Positions 45,291 through 53,291 of a DNA stretch of 64,000 bases are shown one piece after another. Below the pieces are notes generated by a model. The model was given only the letters and a program-made list of their open reading frames with translations. It made no database searches and was not told the DNA's origin. Made by a program: the position numbers and the translations under genes. This DNA comes from Eisenbergiella porci (GTDB lineage Bacteria > Bacillota > Clostridia > Lachnospirales > Lachnospiraceae), in contig NZ_VUMI01000010.1 in the NCBI RefSeq assembly GCF_009696275.1, positions 62,001 through 126,000 of the forward strand, written 5' to 3'. Position 1 is the stretch's first letter. Every line of letters starts with the position of its first letter.

Positions 45291-45334
45291 AAAAAAGGAT
45301 TTCGTCAGCCGCACAGCGGCCGGAATCCTTTTTT
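45291..45334. terminator. Bidirectional terminator after the sugar ABC operon
   Basis: AAGGATT pairs with AATCCTT, and the inner GCCGC pairs with GCGGC; an A run precedes and a T run follows, so it can act on both strands. Confidence 0.88.
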
Positions 45335-45481
45335 CGTGGCGCATCCTTCCTTCTGAAAAGAGCATGGGAAGCTCAGAGCGAATAAAAAGCTTGGTAACGA
45401 TTTTCTTTACCGATGTTGAATAATCCACCCGCTTCGTTATAGTATAATGGTTAATGAACTTAAACGAAAGGAGCCCGGATA

Positions 45482-46092
45482 ATGAAACAGCATCAAGTGG
45501 AAATTGATACGTCAAAATGCATTGGCTGCGGTATATGCGCCAGGGTATGCCCCGCGCACAGCATAGAGATAAAGGACAAAAAAGCAGTAACCCTGTTGGA
45601 CGATTGCCTGATTTGCGGGCAATGCACCGCAGTCTGCCCTATGAGGGCCGTTTCAATCAGCGGCTACGATACCGGACAAAATGAGAAAAAAGAAGATCTC
45701 CGCCTGAAGCCCGAGGAGGTTTTGGACGTCATCCGTTTCCGAAGATCCATAAGGCAGTGTTCCGGAAAATAAAGCCGTTTGCCGATTTATTCAGCCCCAT
45801 GGCACGCAAAAATAAAATTGATGAACACTTCTTCTTTTTTAACGCTCCGACAGTAATTGTTATTCTGGCCAGGGATAAAACGAATGGTATCCTCGCCGCA
45901 CAGAATATGGAATTTGTGGCGGAGGCGAACGGCCTGGGCGTGTTATTCAGTGGATTTTTCACAATGGCGGCAAATACCTCCTCTAAAATCAGAAAGGCAA
46001 TAGGCATTCCGAAGGGAAAACGTGCCGCCATGACATTGATGCTGGGCTATCCGGATGTGAAATTCTTACGTTCCGTACAACGTAAAAATTAA
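45482..46092 (+). pseudogene. Ferredoxin-nitroreductase fusion gene with internal deletion
   Basis: The front (ATG 45482, AAAGGAG upstream) encodes a two-cluster ferredoxin domain, CIGCGICARVCP and CLICGQCTAVCP, followed by the start of the nitroreductase domain VLDVIRFRRSIRQ. The frame then stops at 45770-45772. The back, in another frame, encodes FRKIKPFADLFSPMARKNKI, DEHFFFFNAPTVIVILARDK and AAQNMEFVAEANGLGVLFSGFF, the second half of the same protein type. About 60-90 middle codons with FMN contacts are missing. TTCCGGAAAA (45760-45769) fits both sides of the junction, a sign of deletion at microhomology. Confidence 0.85.
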
Positions 46093-46119
46093 TCGTCAAA
46101 TATATGTAGAGGGCTAAAA

Positions 46120-46467
46120 GTGGCAAAAGAATGTGAAGAAAATTTACAGAAAATCGTGGCCGGGTTCCGAGACTGCCGGAATGCATTCACCGCTATTGGC
46201 GATGAAACGAGACAGTTGATTCTTCTCGTGCTTTTGGAAAGTGCTCTGTCGGGAATCCGGGTTGGGGAGATTGCGGAAAAAACCCATTTAACGAGGCCTT
46301 CCGTTTCCCATCATCTGCAGATCCTGAAAGAAGCCGGAATCGTCGCAATGCGGAGAGAGGGAACGAAAAATTATTATTATCTGAGCGCCGATGAAACGCA
46401 GTGGAAAGAGATTTCAGATGTAATCAACCTTATTTATGCAAGCGTCCGGCATATCAGCAAATCATGA
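46120..46467 (+). CDS. ArsR-family winged-helix regulator
   Basis: A 115-residue repressor-type protein with AIGDETRQLILLVLLESALSG at the first helix and the recognition segment HLTRPSVSHHLQILKEAGIV followed by the wing REGTKNYYYL. The start is GTG 46120 with GAGGG six bases upstream. No CxC metal site of the ArsR/SmtB type is seen in the recognition helix, so the ligand is unclear. It sits 16 bases before the EFR1 gene and behind the nitroreductase remnant, and probably regulates this redox cluster. Confidence 0.88.
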   Translation: MAKECEENLQKIVAGFRDCRNAFTAIGDETRQLILLVLLESALSGIRVGEIAEKTHLTRPSVSHHLQILKEAGIVAMRREGTKNYYYLSADETQWKEISDVINLIYASVRHISKS

Positions 46468-46483
46468 CAGGAGGAAGCAGATT

Positions 46484-47245
46484 ATGATTTTATTCTTTTC
46501 CGGGACAGGTAACAGTGAATATGCCGCTAAGAGAATCGGCAAAGCAATCAATGACGACGCCGTGGATTTATTTGGGAAAATCCGCAGTCATGATTATTCT
46601 CAGCTGCACTCAGAAAAGCCCTGGGTTATCGTTGTCCCCACCTATGCCTGGAGGATACCGCGCATCGTGCAGGAATGGCTGGAGAATACAGCGCTTACGG
46701 GAAACAGAAGCATTTATTTCGTAATGACCTGCGGCGGCAGTATCGGAAATGCAGGCGCTTATCTTGAAAAGTTATGCAATGCAAAGAAGCTTGATTTCTG
46801 CGGCTGCATGGAAGTGGTAATGCCGGAAAACTATATTGCGATGTATTCCGCGCCGGCACAGGACGAGGCGCTGGAAATTATCCGCCGGTCGGAAAAAGTG
46901 ATGGATGAGGCCGCCCTTTTGATAAAGAGCGGCAAAGTATTTCCCCGGCCTGCCGTCGCATTGAAGGATAAAATAAGCAGCGGTATTGTGAATGACATTT
47001 TTTATCCGGTATTCGTCCATGCCCGGAAATTTTATGCTGATGATTCCTGCATTTCCTGCGGCAAATGCATTCAGGTCTGTCCCCTGGACAATATCCGCCT
47101 GTCAGACGGAAAACCTGTATGGGGTAAGAGCTGCACCCACTGCATGGCCTGTATCTGCCGCTGCCCTGCGGAAGCGATTGAATACGGAGAACACAGTAAG
47201 GGCCTGATACGATACATCTGCCCGGAAAACCCGGAAAAAAGCTGA
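46484..47245 (+). CDS. EFR1 family flavodoxin-ferredoxin protein
   Basis: A 253-residue protein that joins a flavodoxin-like N terminus (ILFFSGTGNSEYAAKRI phosphate loop, TYAWRIPRIVQEWL) to a C-terminal two-cluster ferredoxin (CISCGKCIQVCP and CTHCMACICRCP). Such EFrodoxins carry electrons in anaerobic Clostridia, with unknown partners. ATG 46484 follows CAGGAGGAAGC; the longer upstream frame has no support. The gene is preceded by the ArsR gene and the ferredoxin-nitroreductase remnant, which may have been its electron partner. Confidence 0.9.
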   Translation: MILFFSGTGNSEYAAKRIGKAINDDAVDLFGKIRSHDYSQLHSEKPWVIVVPTYAWRIPRIVQEWLENTALTGNRSIYFVMTCGGSIGNAGAYLEKLCNAKKLDFCGCMEVVMPENYIAMYSAPAQDEALEIIRRSEKVMDEAALLIKSGKVFPRPAVALKDKISSGIVNDIFYPVFVHARKFYADDSCISCGKCIQVCPLDNIRLSDGKPVWGKSCTHCMACICRCPAEAIEYGEHSKGLIRYICPENPEKS

Positions 47246-47277
47246 GGTACGTAAAAATGTATTTGCGGCAAAATAAA

Positions 47278-47327
47278 TTGACAGGGAAGGTTTATTGTTA
47301 TAAACTAGGTTTATGACAATAAACCTT
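47278..47327 (+). promoter_or_regulatory. Promoter with two BlaI-type operators
   Basis: Two 16-bp palindromes of the form GTTTAT-N4-ATAAAC lie at 47290-47305 and 47309-47324, and together they form a larger palindrome (47287-47305 with 47309-47327, one mismatch). TTGACA at 47278-47283 and a weak -10 (TAAACT, 47301-47306) are overlapped by the first operator, so repressor binding would block transcription of blaI-blaR1. A degenerate third site is at about 47331-47341. Confidence 0.8.
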
Positions 47328-47390
47328 TTTACATATATAAACTGAAAACAGCTGTTTAACCGCCAATGAAGAAAGTGAGGCCCGACATTC

Positions 47391-47771
47391 ATGGAAATAC
47401 CGAAAATCCCGGATGGAGAATACCGTTTTGCAGATCTTGTATGGGAGAACGAGCCCATAAATTCCACAGCATTAATTAAGACAGCCCAGGAACGCCTTGG
47501 CTGGAAGAAAGCCACCAGCTACACCGTTTTAAGAAAGCTGTGTGAAAAAGGCATTCTGAAAAATGAAAATGCTACCGTAACCGCTATTGTAAAAAAAGAC
47601 GAGGTATGCAGGCAGGAAAGCAAACAGCTGATACACCGGAGTTTCGGAAACTCCCTGCCTGCCTTTGTCGCCGCTTTCCTCAGGGATAAGAAGCTGACCC
47701 GTCAGGAAGCGGAAGAGCTGAAGCGTCTGATAGATGCCGCAAGCATGTCGGATGGACGAAACGATTCATAA
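47391..47771 (+). CDS. BlaI/MecI/CopY family transcriptional repressor
   Basis: A 126-residue winged-helix repressor. The first part reads RFADLVWENEPINSTALIKTAQERLGWKKATSYTVLRKLCEKGIL, typical of BlaI, and the C-terminal dimerisation part has QLIHRSFGNSLPAFVAAFL followed by LTRQEAEELKRLIDAA. In the known system the BlaR1 protease signal leads to BlaI cleavage and derepression. Two matching palindromes lie upstream. The gene is directly followed by a BlaR1-like gene, 17 bases on. No beta-lactamase gene is adjacent. Confidence 0.92.
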   Translation: MEIPKIPDGEYRFADLVWENEPINSTALIKTAQERLGWKKATSYTVLRKLCEKGILKNENATVTAIVKKDEVCRQESKQLIHRSFGNSLPAFVAAFLRDKKLTRQEAEELKRLIDAASMSDGRNDS

Positions 47772-47788
47772 GAAGGGAGAGAAAAAAT

Positions 47789-49687
47789 ATGGAAGGCCTG
47801 CTGCATATTTTTCCGAAAATACTGAACATGACCCTGTCCGCTTCCTGTGCGGGCGTTGTGGTCCTGCTTCTGAGAGCCTTGCTGAAAAAAGTGCCTGCGG
47901 GGTATTTTTATGCGCTCTGGATCCTGGTGTTTGTAAGATTTTTGTGTCCCTTCAGCCTGGAATCGGCTCTCAGCCTTATTCCAGTCCGGCAGGATACAGT
48001 AACCTATAAAGGGATGGTTTCCGCCGGTTTTCAGGCATATACCTCCGTAGTCAACAGCCTTGCGCCGGACAGTGCCGTACGCAGGGCGACAGCTGCGGCC
48101 GGAAGAAGCGGCATCGCGCCTGACAGACTGCTGATGGGAATGTTTTTCACTCTGTGGCTGCTGGGAGTGTTCATAATATTGACGGTTGCATTGTATACTT
48201 TTCTGCGCTTGAAGAAACGAACGGCCCAGGCCGTAATTCTTGTGGAAAATACGAAAGGACGGGCGCCGGTTTACGAATCGGCAGCGCTGGAAACACCCTT
48301 TCTGCTGGGATTTTTCCATCCTGTGATCTACCTGCCCGCCGGGATGTCCCAGGAAGAGCAGCACCATGTGATTTCTCATGAAAACGAACACTTTTCCCGC
48401 CGGGATTATCTTGTTAAGCCATTCTGTTTTCTTGCCGCCTTGCTGCACTGGTTTAATCCCCTTGTCTGGCTTTATTTCAAGCTGATGACAGAGGACATGG
48501 AGCGTTCCTGCGACGACCGGGTGCTCCGTAAAATGACGTCACAGGAGCGTGCCGGCTATGCGGAAACACTGCTGCAGCTGGGTATGAAAAGCAGCGGTAT
48601 CCATCTGCTTGCGCCCATGGCCTTCGGAGAGAGCAATACCAAAAAACGGATTCAGCATGCTCTTGGCTTCAGGAAGCCTGCCGGCTGGCTATGCGCTGCG
48701 GCGCTGCTTCTGGTAGCGGCAGTTGCAGTCGTCCTTCTGACTTCGCCGGTAAGAAAAGAGCCCGGACCGGAAGCTGTGGCAGAGACAATTCCAGCAGACG
48801 GCAAGGCTCTGTCAGCAGACGAGCTGGCTGCTTATCTTTCCGCCGGAAGGACTCCTTATATCGGAAGCCCCTTCCAGGATCAGGCTTTATTTGGAAGGCT
48901 ACCCGTACCGGAGGAGCTGGTCTATGAGAAAATGGAACTGCAGACCTCGGAGGAACCTTATGAGCTGCGTATGATCTACCGGGTAAAGGACGGCAGCCAG
49001 CGGCCGGAGGATTCCGGGTGGACCTTCTCCAATGCGGTTTTGCTTTTCGCCACAATAGAAAACGCAGGGAAAATCAGCTATGCTATCGAGGAAGGCAATA
49101 ACACCTATTATCACCAGTATGAACGAAGCAGTCTGGAGGAGGTTTTCGGCCCTCTGTATGAGTATTCCTCAGACAGGGATAAAACAAGACAGCTTCTGGC
49201 GAAGCTGGAAGCCTATGCTTCAGAGAATTATCCTGATGGTTTATATACCGCTGTTTCCGGGCAAATCCTAAATTCCAACATTGATTTTATGACAAAGGAA
49301 GAAGCCGAGCTGTTTCCTCCGGCACAGCCGGAGGAGGGTATTCTCATGGAAACCGACAGGGATACCTGCACCGCAGATGATACCAGCCTTACCCTGACCA
49401 TTTCAAACTTTACCGGCCAGACTGTTTATTACGATGACGAATATCGTATGCTGATAAAAGAAAACGGAGGCTACCGCGAGCTGCCCATGAAGGAAAATAC
49501 GGCATGGCTTCAGGTCCTGCGGGTCATCCCCGCCGGAGGCAGCGCCGAAGAAACCATCGATTTTTCCATTATGTATGAAGGAACAGCGCCGGGAGAATAT
49601 CTCATACAGAAGGTCTTTACCATAGAACATGAAAACGGGGAAAATGAGGACTATATCCTGCAGACCGCTATCAGAGTGGAAGAATAG
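47789..49687 (+). CDS. BlaR1-like M56 membrane metallopeptidase sensor
   Basis: A 632-residue membrane protein. Four helices lie in residues 1-320 (about 12-32, 38-60, 112-135, 298-318), and the zinc motif HENEH (residues 197-201) marks the M56 peptidase domain, with MTEDMERSCDDRVL behind it. The outside C-terminal part (residues 320-632) lacks the penicillin-binding SxxK/SxN context of true BlaR1; instead it has a domain like DTCTADDTSLTLTISNFTGQTVYYDDEYRML, an immunoglobulin-like fold also seen in related Clostridial proteins. So it probably senses a different cell-envelope signal than beta-lactams. Confidence 0.88.
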   Translation: MEGLLHIFPKILNMTLSASCAGVVVLLLRALLKKVPAGYFYALWILVFVRFLCPFSLESALSLIPVRQDTVTYKGMVSAGFQAYTSVVNSLAPDSAVRRATAAAGRSGIAPDRLLMGMFFTLWLLGVFIILTVALYTFLRLKKRTAQAVILVENTKGRAPVYESAALETPFLLGFFHPVIYLPAGMSQEEQHHVISHENEHFSRRDYLVKPFCFLAALLHWFNPLVWLYFKLMTEDMERSCDDRVLRKMTSQERAGYAETLLQLGMKSSGIHLLAPMAFGESNTKKRIQHALGFRKPAGWLCAAALLLVAAVAVVLLTSPVRKEPGPEAVAETIPADGKALSADELAAYLSAGRTPYIGSPFQDQALFGRLPVPEELVYEKMELQTSEEPYELRMIYRVKDGSQRPEDSGWTFSNAVLLFATIENAGKISYAIEEGNNTYYHQYERSSLEEVFGPLYEYSSDRDKTRQLLAKLEAYASENYPDGLYTAVSGQILNSNIDFMTKEEAELFPPAQPEEGILMETDRDTCTADDTSLTLTISNFTGQTVYYDDEYRMLIKENGGYRELPMKENTAWLQVLRVIPAGGSAEETIDFSIMYEGTAPGEYLIQKVFTIEHENGENEDYILQTAIRVEE

Positions 49688-49786
49688 GCTCCTTTTTTAC
49701 TGCTATATATTAACCGAAAAGCTGGGACTTTTTATTAAAAAGATGGTATACTGATAAAAAGTATTTGTGCATGGGTGGGGCTGTAT

Positions 49787-51059
49787 ATGTCAAAATGGAA
49801 GAAGGGGCCGCGCGCATGGGTTAAATGGGGGCTGATTGCGTGCATAACGGTTCTAATCTGTTTTCTCTGCTACAGGATAGAAGCAGGGGGCAGACAGTTT
49901 GATCACGAATTTGATGATGGAAGCCGTGTTTCCATCGGCTCGCCGGATCAGGAAATGTCGCAGCGGCTTCATAAGCTGTGCCGGGTCTGGGGGTTTTGCA
50001 AAGTATTACCATCCTAAAATCCTGAAGGGCGATGTCAACTGGGATTACGAGCTTTTCCGCGTCCTTCCGGCTGTTATCGGTGCATCGGACGAAGAGGAAG
50101 TCAATGCTGTTTTATATGGCTGGATTCATAAGCTGGGGACGGTTAAGGAGAATGAATCTGAGGAAAAGGGCGAGATAGTCCTGGAGGCCGGAACGGACTG
50201 GATTTATGACAGCAGCTACTTATCCCCGGAGCTGAGCAGCCTTCTTATCAATATTTCCAAATCAGGCTATATAGATAAAAACCGTTCCTATGTTTCCTTT
50301 GATAAAATAATGGTTCCCCAATGAATTATGCCGATCAGGGCTACCGTATGCTGGGCCTTTTCCGTTACTGGAATATGATAGAGTATTATTATCCTTATAA
50401 GGACATAATTGGGGAGGACTGGGACAGTGTATTCCTGGAATTCCTGACGGCATAGAGATATGAGATTATATCGCGGAGAAAAGCAAAATCAAATCCACTG
50501 TGGTGCTCAATGACCTGCCTGAAGATATTTTCCGGGGATATGCGGATGAAATCACACTGACCGTAAAAAGGGACGATGAAATTTTTGATATTGCCGTTCC
50601 CTGCATTGAACGGGTCAGGAGTGAATCCTCCAATGAGCCTGAACCGTTTTCCCATCGGCTGCTTGAGAATTCCATAGGCTATATCGATCCGGGTGCATTG
50701 AAGGCAAAAGAAATCTTTACCATCATGGAAGAATTTAAGGATACGTTGGGTATCATTGTGGATCTGCGCCATTATCCCAGCGATTTCATCGTTTATTCCC
50801 TGGGCTGCCTTATTATGCCGGAACAGAAAAACTATGTTATCATGTCCCTGACGGTCCCCGGCCGGTTTATTTTAGATAAACCCATGTATGTTGGCGTTGA
50901 TAATCCAGATTACTATAAAGGGAAAAATGTCGCAGACACAGAGGGTGGGGACTGACTCCGGATATTTATGTGGAACCCACCATCCAGGGAATCTGGGAAG
51001 GCCGTGATGAACTGATTGAAAAAGCGGTGGAGGTTATTCTGGAAAGTGCTTCCTCATAA
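49787..51059 (+). pseudogene. S41-family peptidase, broken by frameshifts and deletions
   Basis: The pieces, in order, read as one protein: signal anchor from ATG 49787 (WGLIACITVLICFLCY), then RLHKLCRVWGF, a one-base insertion in a T run near 49995, then AKYYHPKILKGDVNWDYELF up to a stop at 50322. A frame change follows, then MNYADQGYRMLGLFRYWNMI to 50455, then DYIAEKSKIKSTVVLNDLPE and DTLGIIVDLRHYPSDF to about 50940, then LTPDIYVEPTIQGIWEGRDE and a stop at 51059. The tail is the usual S41 ending. The central PDZ-like part and the stretch with the catalytic serine are missing, so at least two deletions occurred. Confidence 0.85.
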
Positions 51060-51066
51060 TATTTTT

Positions 51067-51114
51067 AAACGCAGCGCATCGGATTTTTAACATCTGATGC
51101 CGCTGCGTTTTTTT
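51067..51114 (+). terminator. Terminator after the S41 remnant
   Basis: AACGCAGCG pairs with CGCTGCGTT, with an inner ATC/GAT extension, followed by seven Ts. Confidence 0.9.
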
Positions 51115-51190
51115 ATTTAATCATAAAGCCTACGGATTCGTTTCCTGAAAAGCTTCCCTGTATTTTCTAATCCTGATTATTCTTGTTTTT

Positions 51191-51268
51191 ACAGTCAAAA
51201 TGACTGTGGAACACAAGAATTCATGTAAAACGTAAGGCACAATTGAATATTAAAGTGTACACAATTGA
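51191..51268 (+). promoter_or_regulatory. Candidate operators upstream of the hydrogenase operon
   Basis: The 381-base gap 51060-51440 is AT-rich. After the terminator it contains a perfect palindrome ACAGTCA-AAA-TGACTGT (51191-51207) and two direct copies of CACAATTGA (51238-51246, 51260-51268), 22 bases apart, about two helical turns. Several TATA-like boxes follow at 51300-51360, but no clean -35/-10 pair stands out. These sites may bind a redox regulator. Confidence 0.45.
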
Positions 51269-51440
51269 TTTGCTTCTTGTAAAAATGTATTAATATTTTT
51301 TGCATATAAAAGTTAAAATTATTCAATTATGCTAGTATACAGGATAAATATATGTTATAATTTTAACAGTCTTAAAATCCTCAGAATCAGAAAATACATA
51401 AAATATGCAAAAGCAGAAGGAAAGGGGAAGTTACATATCA

Positions 51441-53291
51441 ATGAGCCGACTGAAAATCAGCACACCAGACCGGGCCCAGCTGACTGTGGAACGGTTGTAC
51501 AAGGATTTGGAGCGTCATATCGTTGCCAGCCCGCCGGGTCTGTGCCCGGTGGATTTGCAGCTGTCATTTCTCAAGCTGTGCCATGCGCAGACCTGCGGTA
51601 AGTGTGTACCCTGCCGTATAGGCCTGGGACAGCTTCAGAATCTGCTGGAACAGGTTCTGGACGGCACCGCGACCATGGATACCCTGGCGCTCATCGAAGA
51701 AACCGCCAACAACATTACGGATTCCGCAGACTGCGCCATCGGCTTTGAAGCCGCCCACATGGTGCTGGCAGGACTCCAGGGCTGCAGAGATGACTTTATC
51801 TATCATATTGAGCACGGAAAATGCTCCTATTCCATCACCCAGCCGGTGCCCTGCGTGGCACTCTGTCCTGCGGGGGTGGATATTCCAGGTTATATTGCGC
51901 TGGTGGGAGAGGAACGGTACGCGGACGCCGTATCTCTTATCCGTAAGGACAATCCCTTCCCCACCGCATGCGCCCTCATCTGCGAACATCCCTGCGAAGC
52001 CCGCTGCCGTCGGAATATGATTGACAGCTCCGTCAACATCCGCGGCCTGAAGAGAATGGCCGTGGACAATGCGCGGGCCAATACAGTCCCGGTGCCTCCC
52101 AAAGCGCCGTCCACAGGAAAACGGATCGCCATTGCCGGAGGCGGCCCCGGCGGCCTTTCCGCCGCTTATTATCTGGAGCTGATGGGGCATCATGCTGTTG
52201 TTTTTGAGCAGAAAAGCAAGCTGGGCGGAATGCTGCGCTACGGAATTCCCAACTACCGTTTCCCGAGGGAACGGCTGGACGAGGATATTGAAGCGATTCT
52301 GTCCACCGGCGTGGAAGTACATACCAATGTGAATATCGGGAATGGGGAAAACGACATTCCCCTAAGCCGCCTCCGTGAGGAATTTGACGCGGTTTATATT
52401 GCCATAGGCGCGCATACTGATAAGAAGGTGGGGATGGAGGGAGAGGATGCCCGCGGCGTAATATCCGCGGTGGAAATGCTCCGCAGCATCGGGGACGGCA
52501 ATCCCCCTGATTTTACAGGAAAACGTGTGGTTGTAGTAGGCGGCGGAAACGTAGCCATGGACTGTACCCGTTCCGCGCTGCGCCTTGGCGCTTCCAAGGT
52601 TGGCATCGCTTACCGCAGACGCCAGAATGACATGACCGCCCTGCCGGAGGAGGTAGAGGGCGCGATTGCGGAAGGCGCCGAGCTTTACAGCCTGAAAGCC
52701 CCGGTAAGGGTAGAAGCTGATGAAAAGGGTAATGTGGCCGCACTTTGGGTAGAACCGCAGATTATCGGCCCCATTGACGCCTGGGGCCGCGCCCGTCCGG
52801 TAAAGGCCAACGTGGAACCCAAAAGAATCCCCTGTGATATCGTCATCGTTGCTGTCGGCCAGGGTATTGAATCCCGCCATTTTGAAGATTCCGGCGTCCC
52901 TGTGAAAAGAGGGACCATTGAAGCGCTGGAGGAATCCACGGTAAAGGATATCCCCGGCATCTTCGCAGGCGGCGACTGTGTAACAGGTCCCGCCACGGTT
53001 ATCCGTGCCATTGCGGCAGGAAAGGTGGCGGCAGCAAATATTGATGAATACCTGGGCTATCATCATGTCATAGCCTGCAATGTGGATATCCCTCAGGTAA
53101 ATTACGGGGACAAGAAGGCCTGCGGACGCGTCAATATGGAAGAGCGGGAAGCTGACGAGCGGAAGCAGGATTTCTGCGAAATAGAACGCTGCATGACCAG
53201 AGAAGAGGCGGCGCAGGAAGCCGGACGCTGTCTGCGCTGTGATCATTACGGATATGGGAACCTGAAAGGAGGCCGCGCGGCAATATGGTAA
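51441..53291 (+). CDS. GltD-like NAD(P)H:FAD subunit with NuoF-type Fe-S segment (hydrogenase partner)
   Basis: A 616-residue flavoprotein. Residues 1-110 contain the 4Fe-4S motif CGKCVPCRIG seen at the end of NuoF/HydB, but the FMN-binding NuoF core is absent. Next is the GltD N-terminal iron-sulfur region (CVALCPAGVDIPGYI, CEHPCEARCRR), then two Rossmann folds for FAD and NAD(P) (IAIAGGGPGGLSAAYYLE, VVVVGGGNVAMDCTRSALRLG) and GIFAGGDCVTGPATVI. It should pass electrons between NAD(P)H and the hydrogenase encoded next, whose start overlaps by 7 bases. ATG 51441 gives the conserved MSRLKI start; AGGGGAAG upstream is distant. Confidence 0.85.
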   Translation: MSRLKISTPDRAQLTVERLYKDLERHIVASPPGLCPVDLQLSFLKLCHAQTCGKCVPCRIGLGQLQNLLEQVLDGTATMDTLALIEETANNITDSADCAIGFEAAHMVLAGLQGCRDDFIYHIEHGKCSYSITQPVPCVALCPAGVDIPGYIALVGEERYADAVSLIRKDNPFPTACALICEHPCEARCRRNMIDSSVNIRGLKRMAVDNARANTVPVPPKAPSTGKRIAIAGGGPGGLSAAYYLELMGHHAVVFEQKSKLGGMLRYGIPNYRFPRERLDEDIEAILSTGVEVHTNVNIGNGENDIPLSRLREEFDAVYIAIGAHTDKKVGMEGEDARGVISAVEMLRSIGDGNPPDFTGKRVVVVGGGNVAMDCTRSALRLGASKVGIAYRRRQNDMTALPEEVEGAIAEGAELYSLKAPVRVEADEKGNVAALWVEPQIIGPIDAWGRARPVKANVEPKRIPCDIVIVAVGQGIESRHFEDSGVPVKRGTIEALEESTVKDIPGIFAGGDCVTGPATVIRAIAAGKVAAANIDEYLGYHHVIACNVDIPQVNYGDKKACGRVNMEEREADERKQDFCEIERCMTREEAAQEAGRCLRCDHYGYGNLKGGRAAIW

